Shown: positions 30,401-39,212 of the stretch, in pieces
Layout of the letters: each line of letters begins with the position of its first letter
Numbering within the stretch: the stretch's first letter is position 1
DNA from: Hutsoniella sourekii ATCC 700629
Lineage (GTDB): Bacteria; Bacillota; Bacilli; Lactobacillales; Aerococcaceae
Length of the DNA stretch: 43,825 nucleotides
NCBI RefSeq assembly: GCF_000518205.1
Contig: NZ_JADD01000021.1
Span: 1 to 43,825, forward strand
Reading direction: 5' to 3'
Position numbers and translations under genes: made by a program
Notes under the pieces: model-generated
Databases searched by the model: none
The model's input: only the letters and a program-made list of their open reading frames with translations
Told to the model about the DNA's origin: nothing

Positions 30401-32182
30401 TTGAAAGAAGTAGGTCTGATTGAGTTTGAACCTAAAGACCTAGAGGTTAATGTTATCGGCGAAGAAGATTTGCAACGTATTATTGAATTGTTTGGCGGGG
30501 ACTTTGCTTCTTTAACTGATGAACAGAAAACTGCGCTTGTTGAAGCGGAGGGAGCCAAAGAATTAAGTGACTTGTTATTTGATTATGGCATTTGGAAAGC
30601 GGAACCACCAGTAGAAGCTAAGCAAGCGGTGGTTGAAACGGACCAAGCATTAGCTAATTTCAAGCCGTTATTACAAACAACGGATATATGGAACAACACT
30701 GAGTTCTTAAGCAAGTACGCAGACACTGATACAAATGCTCCAGAATCTCAAGAGAAAATAGCCTCTTTAATTTCCGAATACAGTGGCCTTCCGGTTGATC
30801 AAGTCAAGCAATTAATGACCATGACAAATGCTGGCGCCACTAAAGAAGAGTTATTAGCTGTTGTCAATGAATATCGAGCTTTAATGGGGTTACCGCCAAT
30901 CGAGTTGGAAGCAGACCTGGATGACGAAGGTGTCAAGGAAGGTATCGAACAAATCGGTGGCGCCGTCAATGAGCTTGACGGTCGTGGCGTTCATATTACA
31001 GTCAACGAGGATGGGACAGCCAGCGTTAAGGGTGGTTTAGATTCTGTTAGCGAAGCGGTATTGCAAGCTGACGGCGGGACAGTAACCGTGACCGTGTCCG
31101 CTCCTGGAGCCGAGACAGCAACTTATCAGTTGGAGGAATTTGAACTCGTTCAACTAGGGCTAGTCGACAAAGATGTTGCGGTTAATGCTAGTGGTCCAGG
31201 TGTTCCTGAGACAACCGAAAACGTCCGAGCGTTAAGAGATGTAACTGAGGGACTCACTGACAAATCCGCTACCGTCACAACCTCAGCCCCAACCGCTCAA
31301 ACGGATGCTCAGAACGTAGGCGCGTATGCTGATGCGGCTAATGAAGTTCCGGGGGATAAATCATCTACTGTAACAACTAACATTCTGTCAACTATTGCTA
31401 ATACTTTAGCTCTTAAACTTTGGAACGCAGAAGCGTCCAAGGTAGAGTCTAAAGATGGAACGATAACGACTACTGCCTCAGGTCTTCCTGGAAACACAAC
31501 GTTAGTTAAGAACTGGAATTCTGCTGTTAATTCCTCTAAAGACAAGTCGAGCACTTTAACGACAAGAACTCCAGGTTTGCCAGGCAATACAACTAAGGCT
31601 AAGAATTGGAACTCAGCTGTTGAAGCGGGGAGAAGTAAGACCACTACTTTGACCACACTGACACCAGGCCTACCTGGCAATACAGGGAAGGCACAAGCAT
31701 GGAATTCAGCAGTTGCTGCATCTTACAGTAAAACCTCAGTATTGACGACCATTTACCGTAAGGTCTACCAGTCAGTTGGTAAACACGCTGAGGGTGGTCA
31801 CATAGACGCCTATAAAGATGGTGGCAATATTCAATGGGGTGGTATGTTTGCTAGCGGTGGTAATGTTCCAAGAGGTTATATGGGGATCGTAGGCGAGGCT
31901 GGACCTGAGCTCTTCCACGTTACTAGATCAGGTGTATCGATCACGCCTCTGGCAAGTGGTGAGAAAATGCGAGGGATCGAAGGCGCGATTGCTGAATATA
32001 TGAAGAACAAGAATACACCAGGTGGTGGCCAAGGGGTTAACATTAATGTTGAGATCAATGGTCCAGTTGTTAAGGACGAGCAAGATATCAAAGGCTTAGC
32101 TCGAGCCGTGGGCGAAGAGATCAGCAAACAGATGCGCAGAGAACAAATCACAAGGAAAGGAGACGCGATGGGATTTGCTTAA
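27464..32182 (+). CDS. Tail tape measure protein
   Basis: 1572 aa from ATG 27464 (AAAGGAGG upstream). Sets tail length: at about 1.5 angstrom per residue it predicts a tail near 230-240 nm. Layout: helical coiled coil (1-220), PhageMin_Tail/TP901 domain (about 235-470, GGTALRGALTRLL), hydrophobic segments near 565-600 and 650-668, more helices, a Thr/Ser/Gly-rich repeat region (about 1270-1430) and a conserved EGGH/GEAGPELF end that binds the tail tip. No lysozyme or peptidase motif is evident. Confidence 0.95.
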   Translation: MALVEAGIHLTLKGEADYRAGLKGVADATRLMQTQNKLAMAQLGNNPGIVDKYKTSMGNLSKELQNSTKKTETLQKRQKELPKVQTELEKAIRQTNDAYKDSQKETDRLRHNYVQMRSALGSNHEETIKARDAWQSSKAETQALGKELKTLTKTYEENRDELTRMPQALASAELATQKLKNQAQALHKEYRDQGGRLADTAKKWTDWGDKVQGVGQKISNFGAHANKLSAPLIAGFTAATTLAGKFHSEIGSLLPLLAEGGEITQEHRQQVDQLSKASRSWAKDYGEHTSVINAGMAELIRNGYDANQVMGMMPNVLDASIASGEDFNAVMGTTSAVLSQFQLKGNSLNETLTNTQRVADALTYVANATSSGFTDLGEGMAYVGPIANTLNMSVEETASILGILSNSGIEASKGGTALRGALTRLLKPSKQNAQAMEQLGFSAEEYKNGLIDFPTILDRIAESTKGMTDEQKAALIAQAFGTEAQSAMNALVNEGGDAVRKYTREAENATGATKRMADQMKEMPEFKFKQMMAELRDLGIEVGTHVLPHVMNMVEGIGDLAQSFGKLSPGMQDFIIKAGLFGAALGPVASTLGSIVQVAGSAGKAVGGMIKWFGKITTPKGVIDTAENLGEVTGAAEAAGASATLFSSSWVGAAAVTLAAVAGIGYAIYREATKYDRAHQEAIAKTKGAYEEYFDYVTRGAKKVSEANKGISEAFVDGGETYKEAVERIKRETYDATRDLQNKWNGIFDKTDLGQAVNWQLKAMGVPIQNMQDTLKNFGITTKEELQGIQDNFTGFGLAIDKSLTDIGTAYQNQTKVTTDWAIGQKKMVKSVTDAVVAGLEEERQAKLQAMEDNKEFYTDYGAEISAVNKMYDDKIHAIRTNEATISGILADAAKNNKAINKEQFASIVKSYMDLSKAAGESLSDITDASTYLGQVMQQLTTEGSLAILEMDGTISPALANSIRQFGLTEDNARQLLQALKEVGLIEFEPKDLEVNVIGEEDLQRIIELFGGDFASLTDEQKTALVEAEGAKELSDLLFDYGIWKAEPPVEAKQAVVETDQALANFKPLLQTTDIWNNTEFLSKYADTDTNAPESQEKIASLISEYSGLPVDQVKQLMTMTNAGATKEELLAVVNEYRALMGLPPIELEADLDDEGVKEGIEQIGGAVNELDGRGVHITVNEDGTASVKGGLDSVSEAVLQADGGTVTVTVSAPGAETATYQLEEFELVQLGLVDKDVAVNASGPGVPETTENVRALRDVTEGLTDKSATVTTSAPTAQTDAQNVGAYADAANEVPGDKSSTVTTNILSTIANTLALKLWNAEASKVESKDGTITTTASGLPGNTTLVKNWNSAVNSSKDKSSTLTTRTPGLPGNTTKAKNWNSAVEAGRSKTTTLTTLTPGLPGNTGKAQAWNSAVAASYSKTSVLTTIYRKVYQSVGKHAEGGHIDAYKDGGNIQWGGMFASGGNVPRGYMGIVGEAGPELFHVTRSGVSITPLASGEKMRGIEGAIAEYMKNKNTPGGGQGVNINVEINGPVVKDEQDIKGLARAVGEEISKQMRREQITRKGDAMGFA
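31475..31753 (+). repeat. Three tandem 93-bp repeats in the tape measure gene
   Basis: Units start at 31475, 31568 and 31661. Each encodes 31 residues with (A/T)xGLPGNT, then NWNSAV, then KxxTLTT. Degenerate related units precede them from about 31270. In-frame 93-bp gain or loss would alter tail length by one unit. Confidence 0.8.
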
Positions 32183-32882
32183 ATATAACGAGTTTATAAT
32201 TAACGGGAAGTCGACAGCGTCACTTCCTTTTTTTGTTGCGGTAGAAATTAATTCTTCTCCGCAAAAATCTAAGAAAAAGGATAAGTTCTATGAGCCTACT
32301 CACTTAACTGGGGTAGCAGTACAGTCTGTTGAGGCATACGAACCAATCACTAAAGAGTATATTTTCTACTTGTTGGATGTGGATGCGAGCCAGATAAGAC
32401 AGTTTAAAACTTTCGTGACCGATTCAGGCTGGTTCACTTCATACGACGATCCTGACTTGCGCTATCACTTTGTGGAATCCGTTTTGGGCTTTGACGAACT
32501 GGATATGACCAATGGTTATAAGGTGAAAGTTAAGTTTATCTGTCAGCCTTTTGGAATGGAAAAAGAGGTCACGGAACCTTTGGGATCCAGTTTAAATAAT
32601 CATACGAACGCGCCGATGTATCCTAAGTTGAAGATTACTGGCCAGATTGGTCAGCAAACATCTTTGAAGATTGGCCAGCAAACGATGTACTTTAAAGAGA
32701 TCCAAGATGTCATCTACATCGAATGCAAGCCTGGCTACCAGGACGCCTGGTCAACTGGTGGAAGGAAAGTAAACCGAGAGATCCGAGGGCCGTTCTTCGA
32801 GGTCCAACCAGGAGATAACGCAGTTGTAAAAGGACCTGGCATTAAGCAGGTTGAAATAACCAAAAGATGGGGGTGGCGCTAG
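32175..32882 (+). CDS. Distal tail protein (Dit)
   Basis: 235 aa from TTG 32175, overlapping the tape measure stop; AAGGAG lies 14 bp upstream, somewhat far. Sipho_tail-type N-terminal domain with the arm YFVFAYLL-like strand pattern (EYIFYLLDVDASQIRQF) and a galectin-like C-terminal domain (PMYPKLKITGQIG). Forms the hub linking tail tube and baseplate. Confidence 0.85.
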   Translation: MLKYNEFIINGKSTASLPFFVAVEINSSPQKSKKKDKFYEPTHLTGVAVQSVEAYEPITKEYIFYLLDVDASQIRQFKTFVTDSGWFTSYDDPDLRYHFVESVLGFDELDMTNGYKVKVKFICQPFGMEKEVTEPLGSSLNNHTNAPMYPKLKITGQIGQQTSLKIGQQTMYFKEIQDVIYIECKPGYQDAWSTGGRKVNREIRGPFFEVQPGDNAVVKGPGIKQVEITKRWGWR

Positions 32883-34649
32883 ATGATGTATCTGTATCCT
32901 AAAGATCAAACGGACTTTACTTGGAATGGGCAAGTTTTAGTCCATGCCTACGACGCTGTTGTCGAGCGTGAAAAGTCGTTTGAGCTGTCATTTCGCCACC
33001 TTTTAGACAGCCAGGAGTTCTACAAGTCCTTAAAAGAAGGGATGCTGGTCAAGGCTCATACGCCGGACGGCGAACAGCCCTTTAGAATCTGGGAAATCAC
33101 TAAGCATGATACTTATATCGAGGTTGATGCGCTTCATGTCATGTACGACTTAGACACCAAGATGACGAACCCTATCCATATTAACGATGGCCAGGTGAGT
33201 GATGCGCTGAGACAACTTGAGACTGGAATGGCATCTGAAAGGGGACCATTCACCTTCTCGTCTAGCATTACTAAGAAGCGGACTTATAACACAGAAGACC
33301 CTGATAAAGAAAAGGATAAGTATAATGCCCTAGATGAACTCCTTAAAGGGGCTCATAGTATCGTCGGAACATGGGAAGCGGAACTACTTCTTAACGGATG
33401 GGATATCCGACTGGTCGATTCAGTAGGCCGGGTAACTGATGCCCTGCTATACGAGAAGAAGAACATTAGTAAGTATGAAGATGAGACATCTAATGCCTCG
33501 CTTTGTACAAGGATTTATGCTGAGTCTACCTTCCGCCCTGAACGGAAAGAGGGAGAAGAGAAAGAGCCTGAAGAAGTCCACTTGTCTGTGATTGTGGAAA
33601 GTCCGTTGATCAATGAGTACGAGCAGGTCTATGAACGTCATTACGTCAACAACAACTTGAAGACCGAGAAAGAGCTGTCTGACTGGGCTTCAAGAAAATT
33701 CAAGTATGAAAAGATAGACTTGCCAAGGCGGTCTATAAAGATCGACACCAACATTATTGACGGAACAGAGATTAACTATGGTGATACCCTTGTTCTAAAG
33801 TACTTCTTGCATGATGTTGAAGAGGTCATTCGATGCGTTGGGTATAAGTATGATCCAATTGGGAAAGAGTACATTCAACTAATGTTAGGGAGTACCCCTC
33901 AAACGGTCGGCGGTCAAATAAAGTCTAGCATTGCTGATTTGACGAATGAACAGATTGGGAATCTGGTGGCCAAAGAAGCGGAGCGAGTGACTAATATTAT
34001 CATGTCCTCTAATGGCTCTAACCGAATTGCCTATGGTCCTGATCCTGTACCTAATCCAACGGATAATGACTTATGGTATTACTTCGAGTTTGACACTCCT
34101 AATGATGTAATGGTCAAATATTGGGATGATGAATTAAAGCAGTGGCGAATCTTGGTAGATGACTTTACCGGTCGGCGCGTTAAAGAGCAGATCGGGAAGA
34201 TCGACAAAAAAGTAGAATCACAAACTCAAGCAATCACAGATTCAGAGAAGAAAGCTGATCAAGCAGTATCTGAAGCGACTGGTGCTAAAACCTTAGCTGA
34301 ACGAGCGCAACAGATCACTGCAGAGATCCAAGCTTTGACTAGCGAGCAAGATGAAGCAATCAAGCGACTTACTGAACGAGAAACCATTCGTGATGAGTTG
34401 GAAGCTGAATTTATCAGCAATGAAGCACAAATTCGCTACAACGAGAATCGATGGGACGGAGAACCTGACGGCTATCTCCCTGCAGGGCAAGGCTGTATTC
34501 CTGTTAAGCACAACGGAGATGGATTTATTATCGGCAAGGAATACACCGTTTCTATCGTCTTGTACCCGAGAGAAGAATCAGAAGTCAAGCCAGCTAGTCT
34601 ATATATCGGCGCATTTGTTGAAACAAGAGTAGAACAGGAGGTTAGATAG
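32883..34649 (+). CDS. Tail-associated lysin/endopeptidase tail protein (Tal)
   Basis: 588 aa from ATG 32883. The first 380 residues match the prophage-tail family (gp27-like hub): FTWNGQVLVHAYDAVVERE and EVDALHVMYDLDTK are typical. Follows Dit as usual. The C-terminal part is coiled-coil (SEKKADQAVSEATGAK) and ends in a beta-rich fold. No clear peptidase or lysozyme active site is seen, so cell-wall hydrolysis is not assured. Confidence 0.85.
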   Translation: MMYLYPKDQTDFTWNGQVLVHAYDAVVEREKSFELSFRHLLDSQEFYKSLKEGMLVKAHTPDGEQPFRIWEITKHDTYIEVDALHVMYDLDTKMTNPIHINDGQVSDALRQLETGMASERGPFTFSSSITKKRTYNTEDPDKEKDKYNALDELLKGAHSIVGTWEAELLLNGWDIRLVDSVGRVTDALLYEKKNISKYEDETSNASLCTRIYAESTFRPERKEGEEKEPEEVHLSVIVESPLINEYEQVYERHYVNNNLKTEKELSDWASRKFKYEKIDLPRRSIKIDTNIIDGTEINYGDTLVLKYFLHDVEEVIRCVGYKYDPIGKEYIQLMLGSTPQTVGGQIKSSIADLTNEQIGNLVAKEAERVTNIIMSSNGSNRIAYGPDPVPNPTDNDLWYYFEFDTPNDVMVKYWDDELKQWRILVDDFTGRRVKEQIGKIDKKVESQTQAITDSEKKADQAVSEATGAKTLAERAQQITAEIQALTSEQDEAIKRLTERETIRDELEAEFISNEAQIRYNENRWDGEPDGYLPAGQGCIPVKHNGDGFIIGKEYTVSIVLYPREESEVKPASLYIGAFVETRVEQEVR

Positions 34650-35255
34650 GTGGCAGTGTTTAACAGCGAGATCAAACCCCAAGCAGGTACAGAACAGGCT
34701 TGGGCGATAGCGAATAACAAAGGGGTTATCTTTACTAAGTTGCAAGCTAATGGCGTTAACTTGACTGATTTAAAGATGAATCAGCAAGGCAAGCAAGTAA
34801 CGGTATCAGGGCAGTTCAACAACCAGACCATGAGAGACAACTTTACGCTCAACAACTTGAAGCTTTACGCAAAAGTGGACGGACGAAGCGAATTCTTGTT
34901 TGCTGAATTCAAGTCTACTCAAGGCGATGTCGTCCCTGCTAAAGCGAAGCAACCTTTCTTAGCGAAGTATTCAGTGACGGTTGTTGTGGCTGAACAGGCT
35001 AATGTGGGTATTACTTATACGGATCCAAAGACAGGCAGAATGTCCTATGCGCAAACGATAGGGAATGGGACAGCCAAAGAGTACGTTGTTAATCATGGGC
35101 TAGGCACTCGTGATGTTATTGTGCAAATGTATCAGACAGCTTCGCCTTACGAAGAATACTTGATAGGCAGATTCAGACAAGATGCAAATAGCGTTAAGTT
35201 GGTTGCTGATCGAGCGCTGAAATCGAACGAGTTTAGAGTGGTGGTGATGAAGTGA
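34650..35255 (+). CDS. Baseplate upper protein-like (BppU N-terminal domain)
   Basis: 201 aa from GTG 34650. N-terminal 120 residues resemble the BppU N-terminal domain (VFTKLQANG, LTDLKMNQQGKQV, LLYAKVDG-like strands) that clamps to Dit/Tal. The last 60 residues form a beta domain with VVNHGLGTRDVIVQMY, seen at the tips of several phage baseplates. Attaches receptor-binding proteins encoded downstream. Confidence 0.7.
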   Translation: MAVFNSEIKPQAGTEQAWAIANNKGVIFTKLQANGVNLTDLKMNQQGKQVTVSGQFNNQTMRDNFTLNNLKLYAKVDGRSEFLFAEFKSTQGDVVPAKAKQPFLAKYSVTVVVAEQANVGITYTDPKTGRMSYAQTIGNGTAKEYVVNHGLGTRDVIVQMYQTASPYEEYLIGRFRQDANSVKLVADRALKSNEFRVVVMK

Positions 35256-35581
35256 AGTCGATAGGAAAGTTTGAAGCGAGTGATGATCTAGCAACCAAAT
35301 CTAAATTGAATGAGGTAATAGAGCTTAAAGGTGAGGTTGACGCTAACGACATAAAACGAACTGGTTATTTCATAGTATACAGTGGTCCGACAGGCGATAA
35401 AGCAAATTGGCCTACCACATTCACCGATTACTTTGTCGAATCGGTTTTCAGCGACAGTTTTAAAGGCGGTGCAGGGTACCAAGTAGCGACTGACCTAAAG
35501 GCTTTGACCACTCACAAACGTGTGTATTCTGTCGACAGGCACAAAGGGTGGACGCCTTGGAAAGTTATAGGGGGAAGTTAA
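35252..35581 (+). CDS. Small tail-tip protein with knob-like C-terminus (paralogue 1, intact)
   Basis: 109 aa from GTG 35252, overlapping the previous stop. N-terminal tag MKSIGKFEASDDLATKSKL is shared in pattern with the next two genes (MKS, DDL, K..L). C-terminal 65 residues resemble a pyocin-knob-type fibre domain, ending RHKGWTPWKVIG. Probably a receptor-facing accessory of the baseplate. Unlike its two neighbours it has no poly-G interruption. Confidence 0.65.
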   Translation: MKSIGKFEASDDLATKSKLNEVIELKGEVDANDIKRTGYFIVYSGPTGDKANWPTTFTDYFVESVFSDSFKGGAGYQVATDLKALTTHKRVYSVDRHKGWTPWKVIGGS

Positions 35582-36068
35582 ATGAAATCATTAAGTCAAA
35601 TCAACTCAGAAGACAGTTTGATATCATTAAAATATTTACAGGATAATATACTGCAAATTGTCGGGGGGTATATATGAGGCAAATTTGATAGAAAATTTGG
35701 GGAAAGATGGACAACTTGACCTTGTTAAAGGTTCTTATGGTGGCGATGGAAACACAATGGAAATTGAGCATAAATCAGGGTTTTACTGGGCTAAACCAAA
35801 AGGCGAATCAAAACAAGGTGTATTGAGGATAGCTAAAGTGAATCTTGAAAAGAACACCGATTATGAATTTGGGTTTATCCAAGATACTCTGTATGGCAGA
35901 ACAAATCGTATAACTCAATATGGGACAACAAGTTTTGCTTCATATTATGCTAATGATGAGCAAGTTGTTAAGTACACTTTTAATTCTGGAAACAACGACT
36001 GCACTATCCCCCATATTTATTTTGAAGGCTCACCTCTTTTGAGAGGATTCTATTTAATCAAATTATAG
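35582..36068 (+). pseudogene. Tail-tip paralogue 2, frame broken at a G6 tract (phase-variable?)
   Basis: ATG 35582, directly after the previous stop, encodes MKSLSQINSEDSLISLKYL and then reaches a G6 tract (35663-35668) after codon 27 and stops at 35677. In the +1 frame the protein continues for about 130 residues as GGIYEANLIENLG and ends FYLIKL at 36068, a beta-rich possibly sugar-binding domain. G5 or G8 would join the parts into one protein of about 161 residues. The downstream part alone could start only at TTG 35658 without a ribosome binding site. Confidence 0.75.
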
Positions 36069-36076
36069 GAGGAAAA

Positions 36077-36423
36077 ATGAAGAGTTTAACACCAATTAAA
36101 GCTGATGATGACCTAGTAACTGTAAAATATTTACGTGACAACATATCACAAAAAGTCGGGGGGGTATTGATGCCGTAAAAATGGACATAAATTCGCAAGT
36201 GAATTTATTTTCAAAAGAAACTGATGATGCGAACACTTTGCCCAATGGCTTTTCACTTGTCAGTTACAGAGTTCAAAATTTGCCAGCCGAAGCTTGGTTC
36301 TGGCTAGAAACGAGAAAACTGGATAAGAACGCTTTGCAGAAAGCTTACGGTAAAGACAACCCTTCTCTAAGGTACATACGTGTTCTATCTAACGGCGAGT
36401 GGAAAGAATGGGAGAAAATCTAA
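36077..36423 (+). pseudogene. Tail-tip paralogue 3, frame broken at a G7 tract (phase-variable?)
   Basis: ATG 36077 (AGGAGGAAAA upstream) encodes MKSLTPIKADDDLVTVKYL, meets a G7 tract (36158-36164) after Val27, exactly where paralogue 2 has its G6, and stops at 36178. The continuing frame begins GGIDAVKMDINSQVNLF and runs to 36423, ending in a knob-like WKEWEKI as in paralogue 1. G5 or G8 restores an uninterrupted protein of about 115 residues; -1 slippage on GGGGGGG would do the same. Confidence 0.75.
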
Positions 36424-36441
36424 CAAGGAGGTGATACCATC

Positions 36442-38379
36442 TTGACAGTACAAATAAAGCAAAACAACCAACCTGTCGAGACAACGGCTAAAGTCCAGTC
36501 TGACGGGTCTATTCTCGTACAATCAACTTTTATAGCAGAAAGTAAGCAGCCTAAAATTTGCATCAGCCCTAATGAATTAGGCAAAGGCTTTACCTTCACG
36601 CAAGCCAACCTCAACCGAGGAACAGAAGCATTAGACTATGTTAGGCCGCAAAGTGATGAGACGGTCATTAAGAAGTTGTTTGACAATCTCAATCAGATCA
36701 AACTGGACTTTAAGAATGCTGATGATGGCTTAGTTAGTCAGATCAAAGCAACTGCTAATAGTTTGACTAAAGACTATACGGCTAAGATCCAATCTGGCGA
36801 TGGCAAGACTTTAAACGAAGCAAGATCTTACACCACGCAAACAGCCAATGAACTAAGAACTAGCTTAACTAAGCTAATTAATGATGGTGACAATCAAACT
36901 ACTCAATTAATTAACAACGTTAAGCGAACCGCAGAAGGCAATCAATCAACGATAGCTAGTGTATCTAAAGACTTAGATAGTACCAAACAAGCTTTTCAGT
37001 CCGTCAAAGAAACGTCCAATCTCTATGAGCGAGTCATAGGCAGTTCAGAAAATGAGGTTCACAATAACATCTCAAGAATCGTGATGACCGACAAAGTCTT
37101 TAAGAACGAGATACTAGGCGAGTTAGTAGGCACTAGACCACTTAGAGAAACTGGCGATTTGTGGGCGGAAAACAACTTTAAAATGCTCATTGAATCAGGG
37201 GAGGATACCTTAAAAGTTGAGAACATGACTTCTAGCTTTGGGTTAACAGAGAAGAAAGTCAGCGGTACTAAATGGGGTCCGAACTATCAAATAATTATCA
37301 AGCCGCCTAACTCTAATAGAGCGCTAGCCAATGGCTTATCATTTGGCAGACACAGGCTAAAGCTAAGAATCTTGCCTATGGAAGATATTGAGATCACTTT
37401 TGGTGATCAGAAGCGCAAGTTAACCAGACTTCAGCTATTTGAAGACACGATTGAATATGTTGGCGACTTAACGGACGTTCATTTTAAGGTTCGCCCTTTA
37501 AACAATGCTTCTCAATCATACGATAAAATGCTGATGATCTTTGGCGTCAACCCTAATTCCAAGCAAATGTTTGACTACCGTCACACGCCAGTTGAAGAGA
37601 TACGAAAGAACAGTCAAATTAAGCAACTAGAAGACTATATTGGTCTGTCAGTCTTTGGCGACAACAATGCACTATCCAAAATATCAATTAACCCTAATGC
37701 TGTTGATATTAAATCATCATTGATCCACTTAAATGGCGACACAACCATGAACCAAGCTTTCATTAAGAAGTTGTTCGTTGACAGCATGCAAGCCAACGAG
37801 GTCACAGCTTTCATGGGTAAATTTAACCGCATTGTGGCTAATAATATTGATGTTAACAATTTAGCAGGTAATAAAACCAACTTTATTCAGTCCTATTGGA
37901 ATGCGATTAACTCAAGAATTGGCATTAATGGTCAAGAGTTAAGAGCAAGCCATACTGACGGCTCTTACACAATTATCAATGCGCACGGTCTCTTTACACA
38001 GATTGGTGGCACTAATTACAGCACACACTACTTGACCCACGTTGCTAATATTGCCAACGTCTGCCATACACAGCACAGGGATTCAGCAAATGGCGTTCCT
38101 GGTCTAACCTTGGGCTACAAGCCTTATTACTTGCCAGCTCCATTCAGGGGCAAAGATTACAAAGTATCAGTTGCACCAGTTGACCCTCACGGAATTGCTA
38201 CAAGAGGGGAGTACTCAACTTCTTACATGGTGCGATTCGTGGCTAGGGTGGCGCAGATAACTCAATACATGCGCAATCAAGGGATTGTCCCTGTTTTCGG
38301 TTATGCGACCTATCGAGATACTAGAAACGGGCGAGTGTTTGCAACACCGATCGAAGTTCAAATTACAGCTACTTATTAA
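36442..38379 (+). CDS. Tail fibre/receptor-binding protein
   Basis: 645 aa from TTG 36442 with AAGGAGGTG about 10 bp upstream. N-terminal BppU-like beta part (KQNNQPVETTAKVQSDGS), a long helical middle (about 70-200, Gln/Asn/Thr-rich coiled coil), a galactose-binding-like beta domain (about 215-385) and a gp58-like C-terminal region with NNIDVNNLAGNKTN and INGQELRASHTDGSYTII. Ends in a jelly-roll-like tip. The most likely main receptor-binding fibre. Confidence 0.75.
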   Translation: MTVQIKQNNQPVETTAKVQSDGSILVQSTFIAESKQPKICISPNELGKGFTFTQANLNRGTEALDYVRPQSDETVIKKLFDNLNQIKLDFKNADDGLVSQIKATANSLTKDYTAKIQSGDGKTLNEARSYTTQTANELRTSLTKLINDGDNQTTQLINNVKRTAEGNQSTIASVSKDLDSTKQAFQSVKETSNLYERVIGSSENEVHNNISRIVMTDKVFKNEILGELVGTRPLRETGDLWAENNFKMLIESGEDTLKVENMTSSFGLTEKKVSGTKWGPNYQIIIKPPNSNRALANGLSFGRHRLKLRILPMEDIEITFGDQKRKLTRLQLFEDTIEYVGDLTDVHFKVRPLNNASQSYDKMLMIFGVNPNSKQMFDYRHTPVEEIRKNSQIKQLEDYIGLSVFGDNNALSKISINPNAVDIKSSLIHLNGDTTMNQAFIKKLFVDSMQANEVTAFMGKFNRIVANNIDVNNLAGNKTNFIQSYWNAINSRIGINGQELRASHTDGSYTIINAHGLFTQIGGTNYSTHYLTHVANIANVCHTQHRDSANGVPGLTLGYKPYYLPAPFRGKDYKVSVAPVDPHGIATRGEYSTSYMVRFVARVAQITQYMRNQGIVPVFGYATYRDTRNGRVFATPIEVQITATY

Positions 38380-38390
38380 AGGGGGACTAT

Positions 38391-39041
38391 ATGGCTCACG
38401 AAACTTTAGCAGTTGTTTTCATGGAAACAGGGGCGAAAGATAAAAAAGGTACTTTTAACGTGAAGATGAAAGACGCCAATGGCAGAGAGTTGCCGCTCAA
38501 TACTTACACAATCCCAGAACGGAATGATGTTGGAGATTTAACTTCTACTTACTTCAGTTTAAAGTATGCAAGTGATGTTGAGACAGTAGAATATAGCGGT
38601 TTAACGCCTGATGGCGACCTAGATATCTTGATTTACTACACTTACAAAATGGGCGGAAAAGAGCTCAAATATCAATATTCAATCTATCCTCAAAGAGACG
38701 TCAATCAAATGACTGGCGGTTATAGTTTTAATGAGACAATTAATTTATATGAGATGTCTCAAATTTCAGACATGCTAAGCCAGCGACCTTATGGCAAGCA
38801 GGTCAGGAGACCAGTGCCAATGCCTATGGTCTATTCTTATCTTGGGCACTTGACAGCGGAAGAGGACGCTTATGAAAACAGAGTTAAGCTGATTGACCTC
38901 GTGCCAATAGCAGGTTCAGGCTTTGGGGTTACGTACAACAGACAAGGAGAACATGAAGAGATTTACACTGAAGCTATTCTTGCCTTGCTGTGTGAAGCCG
39001 TCACCGATCTTCATGAAAGACTAATGAAAGCAGGAATGTAG
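38391..39041 (+). CDS. Tail/baseplate-associated protein, function unknown
   Basis: 216 aa from ATG 38391. Beta-rich N-half (LAVVFMETGAKDKKGTFNV), middle YQYSIYPQRDVNQMTGGYSF and helical end (AILALLCEAVTDLHERLM). Proteins of this size follow the fibre in related phages; no enzymatic motif. Possibly a fibre chaperone or tip component. Confidence 0.5.
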   Translation: MAHETLAVVFMETGAKDKKGTFNVKMKDANGRELPLNTYTIPERNDVGDLTSTYFSLKYASDVETVEYSGLTPDGDLDILIYYTYKMGGKELKYQYSIYPQRDVNQMTGGYSFNETINLYEMSQISDMLSQRPYGKQVRRPVPMPMVYSYLGHLTAEEDAYENRVKLIDLVPIAGSGFGVTYNRQGEHEEIYTEAILALLCEAVTDLHERLMKAGM

Positions 39042-39212
39042 ATGGATTATTTAATTAAGACAATTCAAGAACTAGCAATGGATCTAGCTGTCACTAAGAC
39101 ACAGAAAAATCAACTAGCCGAGCAAGTAGAAGAACTGCAAGCAGAACTAGCTGAACTACAAGGAGAGGGGGAAGAAGATGTACCAACTGACGAATCAACC
39201 GATTTACAGTGA
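39042..39212 (+). CDS. Small coiled-coil protein
   Basis: 56 aa from ATG 39042, immediately after the previous stop. Continuous heptad-type helix (QLAEQVEELQAELAELQ) with acidic tail. Overlaps the next gene by 35 bp in another frame. Common in this position in phages; role unknown. Confidence 0.55.
   Translation: MDYLIKTIQELAMDLAVTKTQKNQLAEQVEELQAELAELQGEGEEDVPTDESTDLQ

Noticed and set aside
31309-31680. Long open frame on the - strand within the tape measure gene
   Set aside because: It mirrors the repeat-rich coding sequence, has no ribosome binding site and is a shadow of the tape measure frame.
32883-34649. Cell-wall hydrolase domain in the Tal protein
   Set aside because: No CHAP, NlpC/P60, lysozyme or M23 motif could be seen; only the structural hub part is supported.
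35663-36164. Poly-G frame breaks as simple sequencing errors
   Set aside because: Possible, but two breaks at the same codon of paralogues with different tract lengths, both restorable by G5 or G8, argue for biology; kept as a finding with the read check stated.
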